This document shows, in pieces, positions 58,035 to 64,000 of a stretch of 64,000 nucleotides of DNA (positions are counted from its first letter, which is position 1; every line of letters begins with the position of its first letter). This stretch comes from Colwellia sp. Arc7-635 (GTDB lineage Bacteria; Pseudomonadota; Gammaproteobacteria; Enterobacterales; Alteromonadaceae): contig NZ_CP034660.1 in NCBI RefSeq assembly GCF_003971255.1, positions 1,302,001 to 1,366,000 of the forward strand. The letters run 5' to 3'. The notes below the pieces were generated by a model that was given only the letters and a program-made list of their open reading frames with translations, did no database searches and had not been told where the DNA came from. The translations under genes and the position numbers were made by a program.

Positions 58035-59987
58035 TTGTCAATATCCGACAAAAGTCAACTAAATAAGAAGGTGTTTGTTAGTGCATCATCTATTATTATT
58101 GCGCTTTTACTCTATACCGCAGCACTACCTGAGCAAGCGCAAAGTTTATTCAGTCTTATTCAAACCAGCATTGTTGATAATGGCAGTTGGTTCTATGTAC
58201 TCACTGTTGCGTTCATTTTCTTTTTTGTCATTTTCCTAGGACTATCTCGCTATGGAGATATTCGCTTAGGACCTGATCATGCGACGCCTGATTATTCGAT
58301 GTTGACTTGGTTGTCTATGTTGTTTGCCGCAGGCATGGGTATTGGCTTAATGTTTTTTGGTGTCGCAGAGCCATTAATGCATTACCTCTCGCCACCAACA
58401 GCAGAAACGGGCACGGTGGAAGCTGTTCAAGAAGCCATGAAGATGACCTTCTTCCATTGGGGACTTCATGCTTGGGCTATTTATGCCATTGTTGCCTTAG
58501 TACTTGCCTATTTTAGTTACCGCCACAATTTACCCTTAACGTTACGCTCTGCGTTATATCCGTTAATTGGTGAACGTATTTATCAGTGGCCAGGGCATTT
58601 AGTCGATGTTTTTGCTGTGGTGAGTACTGTTTTTGGTGTTGCCACATCGTTGGGGCTAGGTGCGTCACAGGTTAATGCTGGTTTCGGTTATCTCTTTGGT
58701 ATTGATGTTTCAGTTACCAATCAAATTATTATCATGTGTGCAATTGTTGGCTTAGCGGTTATTTCTGTAGCCACCGGTTTAGATAAAGGTATTAAGATAC
58801 TTTCTGAAACGAATATGGTTTTAGCGGTTATCTTGCTGATGTTGATTTTTATTTTAGGACCAACAGTATTTTTACTACAGGCATACTTACAAAATATTGG
58901 TGATTACGTCGCTGATATAGTGCACAACACCTTCAATTTATTCGCTTATAAGAAAACAGAGTGGATAGGCGGTTGGACAATATTCTATTGGGGTTGGTGG
59001 CTTGCTTGGGCACCTTTTGTTGGTTTGTTTATCGCGAGAATTTCACGTGGACGAACTATCAGAGAATTCATTATTGGGGTTATGCTGATTCCGACCGTAT
59101 TCACTTTATTTTGGATGACTATTTTTGGCAACAGCGCCATTGATTTAGTGCATAACCAAGGTGTGGTTGAATTGGGTGAGATGGTCAGTAAAGACTCATC
59201 CGTGGCATTATTTGTTTTCTTAGAAAACTTTCCGCTTAGCACGGTATTGTCATTTTTCAGTGTCTTGATGATCGTGATATTTTTTGTCACATCATGTGAT
59301 TCTGGTGCTATGGTCGTTGATATGCTTTGTTCGCATGGTAGCAATAATACGCCATTGTGGCAGCGTGTTTATTGGGCGGTAGGCATCGGCGTGGTTGCAG
59401 CAATATTATTATTGGCCGGTGGTTTGAACGCCTTGCAAACCATGACAATTGCCAGTGCCTTACCTTTTGCTATTGTACTGCTGCTCGCTATTATTGGCTT
59501 AATTAAGGCGTTACGTGTAGAAGCCTTTAAACAAGAAAGCCAATTGATCGCAGCAGTACCTCATTCTGGTAATGAAAACCATGATAGTTGGCAGGTACGG
59601 CTAAAAAATATTGTTGATTATCCGAATAAGACCAATGTTAATAAATTCATTAATCAGACGATTGTGCCAGCATTTGAGGCTGTTGCTAAAGAGCTCGAAA
59701 AAAATCAAATCAGCGTTGTTGTTTCGCATGAAGATGGGCTGAGTTTAATTGTTGATCATGGTGAAGAGCAAAAGTTTGTCTATCGTGTATTAGCACGTAA
59801 ACATTCACAGCCTGACTATGCTAATGAAGCAGATGATGACGATGAACAAAGTTATTATCGTGCGGAAGTGCACTTAGTTGAAGGTGGGCAAGATTATGAC
59901 ATTATGGGTTGGTCGAAAACGGCAGTGATCAATAATGTTATTGATCAATACCATAAACATTTACACTTTTTACATTTGTTGCGTTAA
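58035..59987 (+). CDS. BCCT-family transporter, BetT-like
   Basis: A 650-aa inner-membrane transporter for choline, betaine or a related trimethylammonium compound. Twelve helices are expected. Family motifs are GIGLMFFGVAEPLMHY at about residue 99 and the aromatic substrate region WTIFYWGWWLAWAPFVGLF at about 314, followed by ISRGRTIREFI. The extra C-terminal ~140-residue cytosolic domain, ending DIMGWSKTAVINNVIDQYHK, is the one seen in BetT. The start is TTG with GAGGATT upstream. It overlaps the MarR gene tail to tail by 4 bp. Confidence 0.93.
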   Translation: MSISDKSQLNKKVFVSASSIIIALLLYTAALPEQAQSLFSLIQTSIVDNGSWFYVLTVAFIFFFVIFLGLSRYGDIRLGPDHATPDYSMLTWLSMLFAAGMGIGLMFFGVAEPLMHYLSPPTAETGTVEAVQEAMKMTFFHWGLHAWAIYAIVALVLAYFSYRHNLPLTLRSALYPLIGERIYQWPGHLVDVFAVVSTVFGVATSLGLGASQVNAGFGYLFGIDVSVTNQIIIMCAIVGLAVISVATGLDKGIKILSETNMVLAVILLMLIFILGPTVFLLQAYLQNIGDYVADIVHNTFNLFAYKKTEWIGGWTIFYWGWWLAWAPFVGLFIARISRGRTIREFIIGVMLIPTVFTLFWMTIFGNSAIDLVHNQGVVELGEMVSKDSSVALFVFLENFPLSTVLSFFSVLMIVIFFVTSCDSGAMVVDMLCSHGSNNTPLWQRVYWAVGIGVVAAILLLAGGLNALQTMTIASALPFAIVLLLAIIGLIKALRVEAFKQESQLIAAVPHSGNENHDSWQVRLKNIVDYPNKTNVNKFINQTIVPAFEAVAKELEKNQISVVVSHEDGLSLIVDHGEEQKFVYRVLARKHSQPDYANEADDDDEQSYYRAEVHLVEGGQDYDIMGWSKTAVINNVIDQYHKHLHFLHLLR

Positions 59988-60487
59988 GTCTTAGGAGCGT
60001 CAGTTTTAATTATACTGCTGGCGCTCATCGCATTAAGCTCTAATAAGGGCGCTGCGTCTATTTCATTCGCATCCATCATTTCAGATAAACGCTCCATCGA
60101 TGAGAGTAATTGAGATTGCTCCCATTGTGCTAAGTTAGAAAACTTTGCAATAAAATGTTCCTGCAGTGCTTGCGGAGCATTAAGTAAAATTGCTTTACCA
60201 TCATCGGTTAAATACAGACCTACTTTACGCTTGTCTTGGGTATCACGTACTCTTGATACTAGGTTTTTATTTTCTAGCCGATCAAGAATATTAGTCACGG
60301 TAGCAGGGCTTAAGTTTACGCTTTTCGCTACTTGGCTGGAATTCACACCTGATGCTTTATCTATTTCTAACATAATTAATAACTGCGGGCTGGTTAGGCC
60401 TGAGGTTTTACTTAAGTGTTTCGAATGCAGATCTATCGCCCGGATCACTTTTCTTAAGGCAATTAATAATTCTTGATGTTTTTCCAT
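59984..60487 (-). CDS. MarR-family regulator
   Basis: A 167-aa winged-helix regulator. The recognition region is GVNSSQVAKSVNLSPATVTN (about residues 48-67), and the wing follows in RVRDTQDKRKVGLYLTDDG. It is convergent with the BCCT gene. The TATAGTTAGA motif upstream of its own promoter resembles the three sites before the transporter and the receptor, so it is a candidate controller of all three genes. The inducer is unknown. Confidence 0.92.
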   Translation of the reverse strand: MEKHQELLIALRKVIRAIDLHSKHLSKTSGLTSPQLLIMLEIDKASGVNSSQVAKSVNLSPATVTNILDRLENKNLVSRVRDTQDKRKVGLYLTDDGKAILLNAPQALQEHFIAKFSNLAQWEQSQLLSSMERLSEMMDANEIDAAPLLELNAMSASSIIKTDAPKT

Positions 60488-60641
60488 AACAATACACTTC
60501 TAACTTTGAATTGCTGTAGTTTAATCAAAATTAAAAGTAGCGCCTAGACAAATTATCGAAATAAGTATGATTTATACAAAGTTGATTAATTATTGGCTCG
60601 TTTTTAATGGCGAAAATCAAAAACGCCTATGTTATAAAATT

Positions 60642-60659
60642 TATAGTTAGAAGAGAGAC
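60642..60659 (-). promoter_or_regulatory. Single operator-like site upstream of the MarR gene
   Basis: TATAGTTAGAAGAGAGAC. Its complement ends in TTCTAACTATA, identical over 11 bases to the third site of the 57789-57874 array. The left half is degenerate. It lies about 155 bp before the MarR start codon. The rest of 60488-60941 shows no gene. Confidence 0.5.
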
Positions 60660-60941
60660 TTACTACGTTTTGTGTTTTACATTTATTTATGTTGATAAAA
60701 ATGTAGTGTGGTGATTAATTAAAGTACTGATCAGTGATGGCACCAATGTTAAGAAGTGGATCCCGTGCTTCTCGATAAATAAAGTGCTTTTGATAGAGAT
60801 TATTCTAATTTAATCATGGTATTTTATTGATTATATCTGTCATGATTTTACGAAATTTAATGGTATCTTTTGATGAATGCACAGCTATGATGAGCTAAAC
60901 ATTTTATAAATATAAAAATAATAAAAGGGCGTACACATAAA

Positions 60942-62162
60942 ATGAAATTTCCAACAGTAGGACCTGCATTTCTTGTTACTGCGGCATTTATAGGCCCTGG
61001 AACCATAATTACCGCATCAATGGCTGGCGCAAACTATGGTTTGTCATTGGTCTGGGCATTACTCTTCGCCATGGTCGCGACGCTAATTTTACAAGAAATG
61101 GCAGCTCGGCTCGGCATTGTAAGCCAGCAAGGTTTAGGGGAGAATATTCGACAAACTATTAAGCAGCCTATTATTAAAATTATGGTTGTGTTGCTAGTGG
61201 TTAGCGCGATTGTTGTCGGCAATGGAGCTTATCAAAGTGGTAATATATCGGGTGCTACTTTAGGCTTGATAAGCGTTGCAGAACAACTCAATTTACATGT
61301 TTCTTCATCGAGTATTATCTTTCCCATGATCATTGGCTTACTTGCTTTTTTGTTACTTATTACTGGCAGTTATAAAGTTATTGAGCGGGCTTTAGTAGTG
61401 TTAGTTGGCTTGATGAGTATGGCCTTTATCGTGACCTTTTTTCTAAGTGAACCACAGTGGTATCAATTATTGAGCAGTTTGGTCGCCTTTGAGTTACCTA
61501 CAGGGGCAACCTTAACCGTGATTGCACTTATCGGCACCACCGTAGTGCCTTATAATTTATTTTTACATGCTTCAACCGCAAGTAAAAAGTGGCATTCGGT
61601 GAATGATATAGCAACGGCAAGAAAAGACTTACTGGTGTCTATCCCGCTGGGGGCCTTGATTTCTGTTGCTGTACTTTCTACTGCCGCTTCAGCATTTTTT
61701 GGCCAACAAATAAGCTTACAAAGTGCTGCTGATATTGCTCCTGCGCTTGAGTCACTATTTGGTAACTCTGCCAGTATATTTCTTGGTCTTGGTTTATTTG
61801 CTGCCGGTATATCATCTGCGATAACTGCGCCACTAGCCGCAGCTTTTGCACTGAGTGGTATTTTAAACTTAGACAAAAACCTGAATGCTTTTGGCTTTAG
61901 ATTAACTTGGATGATTATTTTAGCGATTGGCGTCACGGTCAGTTGTGCGGGCTTTAAACCAGTTGCTGTTATTTGGTTTGCTCAGGTCGCTAACGGTATT
62001 CTGTTACCTTTGATTAGTATTTTCCTGTTGTGGATTGTCAATACTAAGGTGTTGGGCGAGTATCGTAATAATATTTGGCAAAATATTGCTGCCGTCGGCG
62101 TTATTTTTGTGACCTTGTTATTGAGTGGTCGTAGCTTGATGTCAGCATTTGGCTTACTTTAA
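60942..62162 (+). CDS. Nramp-family transporter with altered metal-site motifs
   Basis: A 406-aa membrane protein with about eleven helices. It belongs to the Nramp/MntH superfamily, but the TM1 motif DPGN reads GPGT (AAFIGPGTIITASMAGANYG, residues 14-33), and the TM6 MPH motif reads VPYN (GTTVVPYNLFLHAS, about residue 195). The Asp and Met that hold transition metals in MntH are therefore missing. The substrate may be another cation. The annotation as a manganese transporter would be unsafe. It stands alone on the plus strand. Confidence 0.88.
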   Translation: MKFPTVGPAFLVTAAFIGPGTIITASMAGANYGLSLVWALLFAMVATLILQEMAARLGIVSQQGLGENIRQTIKQPIIKIMVVLLVVSAIVVGNGAYQSGNISGATLGLISVAEQLNLHVSSSSIIFPMIIGLLAFLLLITGSYKVIERALVVLVGLMSMAFIVTFFLSEPQWYQLLSSLVAFELPTGATLTVIALIGTTVVPYNLFLHASTASKKWHSVNDIATARKDLLVSIPLGALISVAVLSTAASAFFGQQISLQSAADIAPALESLFGNSASIFLGLGLFAAGISSAITAPLAAAFALSGILNLDKNLNAFGFRLTWMIILAIGVTVSCAGFKPVAVIWFAQVANGILLPLISIFLLWIVNTKVLGEYRNNIWQNIAAVGVIFVTLLLSGRSLMSAFGLL

Positions 62163-62307
62163 TATTCGTAAAAGTTAACACTTAACTTAACTTAAATGCT
62201 AAATGCTAAGAGCAACAAAGTGATAAAGCAGATTAAAGTAAACTCATGAGCTAATCGTATAAATAGATAACGACGATTAGCTCCTCAAGCCGACAAGGCC
62301 GACTTGA

Positions 62308-62958
62308 CTACTTATCACCATCAAAAGCGGTTTTTAAGTTATTAGCAAAGGTTATAAACTTTTCTTTAATGGTGCGTTTAATCGAAACATTAAGTGACCC
62401 CAATACCACTTTACCTTCTATGGTAATAATGGGGGCTTGTCTTGATGCCATAGAAGGGGCTTTGTTCTCTATGCTACTGATAATGCCAAAGCTTTTGCAG
62501 ACAACATTAATATTTTCAGGCACATAAATTTTATTGCTACCTAAAATACAGTTTAATTTAATGGTCACGTTTTGATGTTGAAATATTGCGTCGGTAAAGT
62601 CGAGTGTTGCTTCACCTAAAATGTTATTTATAACAATAACTTTAGGAACACACCATTGACCGCTGTGCTCTACGTTACTTAAAATACTTTTCAAGTTTAA
62701 GGTTTCGTCACTACTAGCAGTGGCATAACTAGGGGTAAACTGATGCTCTTTCTTATCGCTATAAGCGGTATCTGCTTTTAATGTTAAATCGGCAACAAGT
62801 TTGACAATTTCTTGATGTGATTCGCTATTCATCGCTTGATCTAATCGACGTTCAAAGGCTGCCGCGGAAATTACACCGTGGCTGTAGTTGAATATTAATT
62901 GGTCTATGGTTTCTTCACGTACTTGCTCAATTGGGCGGTCTTCAAGAATTACTGACAT
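62308..62958 (-). CDS. DUF1707 / LiaF-like C-terminal domain protein
   Basis: A 216-aa protein. The N-terminal DUF1707-like helices (REETIDQLIFNYSHGVISAA, AFERRLDQAMNSESHQEIVK, residues 14-54) are followed by a linker and a beta-helical LiaF-like domain (VINNILGEATLDF, NVTIKLNCILGSNKIYVPE, GKVVLGSLNVSIKR). Such proteins are linked to cell-envelope stress sensing. No membrane helix is visible here. No LiaRS-type partner adjoins. Confidence 0.8.
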   Translation of the reverse strand: MSVILEDRPIEQVREETIDQLIFNYSHGVISAAAFERRLDQAMNSESHQEIVKLVADLTLKADTAYSDKKEHQFTPSYATASSDETLNLKSILSNVEHSGQWCVPKVIVINNILGEATLDFTDAIFQHQNVTIKLNCILGSNKIYVPENINVVCKSFGIISSIENKAPSMASRQAPIITIEGKVVLGSLNVSIKRTIKEKFITFANNLKTAFDGDK

Positions 62959-63252
62959 GTATCACTCCGTTGCTTATATTTATATTTTGTTAGAATGCCG
63001 ATAAAGTAAATAGTAGCAAAGATAACGCCATAATTTTAATTGTTAAAATACAGAAGCTTACCGGTTAATGTTTTTTCATATGCTGTGAAAGTTACTATTA
63101 GTTGGTAAAAATAGTAACCAATTTAATAATTGCACCACTAGAGCTTATTGCTTCCACCTTGAATTTCTAAGAGTTTCGAATAGCTAATCTGGCTTACGAT
63201 CTAACCGAAAAATGCACCCCTAAAGAATTGTTAAACATTGTTACCCCTTATG

Positions 63253-63306
63253 TACTTAGCATGCTAAGTAATGTTAACCTGCACAAAATTAATTAGCATG
63301 CTAAGT
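63253..63306 (+). promoter_or_regulatory. Two palindromic operators before the MarR gene
   Basis: TACTTAGCATGCTAAGTA (63253-63270) is a perfect 18-bp palindrome. A second copy, ATTAGCATGCTAAGT, lies at 63292-63306. They immediately precede the start of the MarR-HlyD operon, a typical autoregulated efflux arrangement. Confidence 0.8.
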
Positions 63307-63320
63307 AGTTGTTAAAAATT

Positions 63321-63806
63321 ATGAGTGCAGAACTTCCATTTTATGAAACTTTAGACCTAACGTTGTGTGGCAATATGGGGCGTGTACATCGTTTGTGCCG
63401 TGAAGTTGTGACCATTGCCGTTGAACCTCTTGGTTTAACACAATCTCGTTGGACCGCTTTAATGCATATAAATATGCTGCAAGAAGGGGTTACACAACTG
63501 GCATTAGCCCACAGTTTAGGTATAGAAATGCCTTCACTGACACGCACAATTAAGCAGTTAGAAGAGCAGTTGTTGATCACCCGATGTGTTGATGAGCATG
63601 ATAAACGTAGTAAAAAAATCTATTTTACCGAGCAAGGACGTACCATTTTGCACTCGTTAAAAGAGAAAATCACCGATGTTAAAAATCAACTCTATAATGG
63701 ATTAAGTCATGAGCAATTAGACGCAATGGCTCATGGCTTAATTCGAATGGAGCAAAACGCACAAAACTGTATTAAGCATAAAGTTAAAAACAAGGTAAAT
63801 AAATGA
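63321..63806 (+). CDS. MarR/SlyA-family regulator of an efflux operon
   Basis: About 161 aa. The winged-helix core has GVTQLALAHSLGIEMPSLTR (recognition helix) and ITRCVDEHDKRSKKIYFTEQ (wing). The ATG was chosen; a TTG 12 bp upstream overlaps the second operator. Its stop shares ATGA with the next gene, so the two are translationally coupled. The HlyD-like neighbour suggests control of a drug or aromatic-acid exporter. Confidence 0.9.
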   Translation: MSAELPFYETLDLTLCGNMGRVHRLCREVVTIAVEPLGLTQSRWTALMHINMLQEGVTQLALAHSLGIEMPSLTRTIKQLEEQLLITRCVDEHDKRSKKIYFTEQGRTILHSLKEKITDVKNQLYNGLSHEQLDAMAHGLIRMEQNAQNCIKHKVKNKVNK

Positions 63807-64000
63807 CTCCTGATGAAAAGTTTTCGCACTATGTAAAGCTCTCCCTTATCGGCTTTGTGCTCATTTTTGTTTATTACTTGATCGCCGATATTTATTTACC
63901 GGTCACACCACAAGCACGTGTTTATCATCCTGTAGTACAAATATCACCACAAATTAATGGTCGAGTTACTAAGGTGTTAGTAAGTAACAACCAACGAGTA
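63803..64000 (+). CDS. HlyD/EmrA-type membrane fusion protein, N-terminal part
   Basis: 66 codons before the window ends. A membrane helix lies at about residues 12-31 (LSLIGFVLIFVYYLIADIYL), then VYHPVVQISPQINGRVTKVL, the usual start of the biotinyl-lipoyl-like half-motif of HlyD family adaptors. The start is within the ATGA overlap with the MarR stop. The partner transporter lies outside the window. Confidence 0.85.
   Translation, partial: MTPDEKFSHYVKLSLIGFVLIFVYYLIADIYLPVTPQARVYHPVVQISPQINGRVTKVLVSNNQRV

Overview
The window is low-GC DNA from a marine gammaproteobacterium of the order Alteromonadales. The 16S rRNA has the look of Colwelliaceae (Colwellia/Thalassotalea). That is a judgement by eye, without an alignment. 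The setting fits: a tol-pal locus followed by clustered tRNAs, many secreted peptidases, TonB and RND systems, c-di-GMP proteins and a scatter of small repeats.

Layout. 1-4172: tail of tolQ, then tolR-tolA-tolB-pal-cpoB, the envelope division machine. 4251-4849: one stable-RNA promoter followed by four identical tRNA-Lys(TTT) genes. 5099-6145: nadA. 6202-6627: tRNA-Ser(GGA) preceded by two tandem units that begin with the 5' end of the same tRNA. 7170-13239: a complete rRNA operon (two promoters, boxB/boxA, 16S, tRNA-Ile, tRNA-Ala, 23S, 5S, terminator), then decaying copies of the 5S-terminator segment. 13911-21067: lone exbD, a chemoreceptor, a DPP7-type S46 peptidase, a diguanylate cyclase and bluB, which lies behind a cobalamin riboswitch with a very long insertion. 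21692-32832: two secreted subtilases, the second ending in five MLWRT repeats, then two large convergent sensor proteins. 33190-37110: a YgjP-like metalloprotein, pgi, a broken cupin gene, a 53-residue Pmp3-type membrane protein and a DUF3465 protein. 37144-42005: TetR regulator and a two-gene RND pump, with a palindrome on the pump promoter.

42331-46320 is a mobile island: an IS3-family remnant, two integron-type cassettes with recognisable attC sites but no integrase, a truncated IS3-family element, and a REP-associated tyrosine transposase element with a tandem degenerate partner. 46419-51146 is the most notable locus. It is a bufferin-type operon: YHS protein, thioredoxin, DUF2282 precursor BufA, DUF692/MNIO enzyme BufB, DUF2063 partner BufC and a DoxX-like protein. 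It carries a terminator-like hairpin between bufA and bufB. Divergent to it is an AraC regulator, and the shared promoter region holds two direct repeats 21 bp apart. My reading is that the precursor peptide is modified by BufB/BufC and exported for copper or oxidative stress handling, with thioredoxin and the YHS protein as local additions.

51165-64000: a 315-bp MITE-like element, a frameshifted GGDEF gene, a TPR-sulfotransferase, a TonB receptor and a BetT-like transporter that share three evenly spaced operator-like sites, a MarR regulator, an Nramp-like transporter without the usual metal motifs, a DUF1707/LiaF-like protein, and a second MarR gene with palindromic operators leading into a truncated HlyD-like gene.
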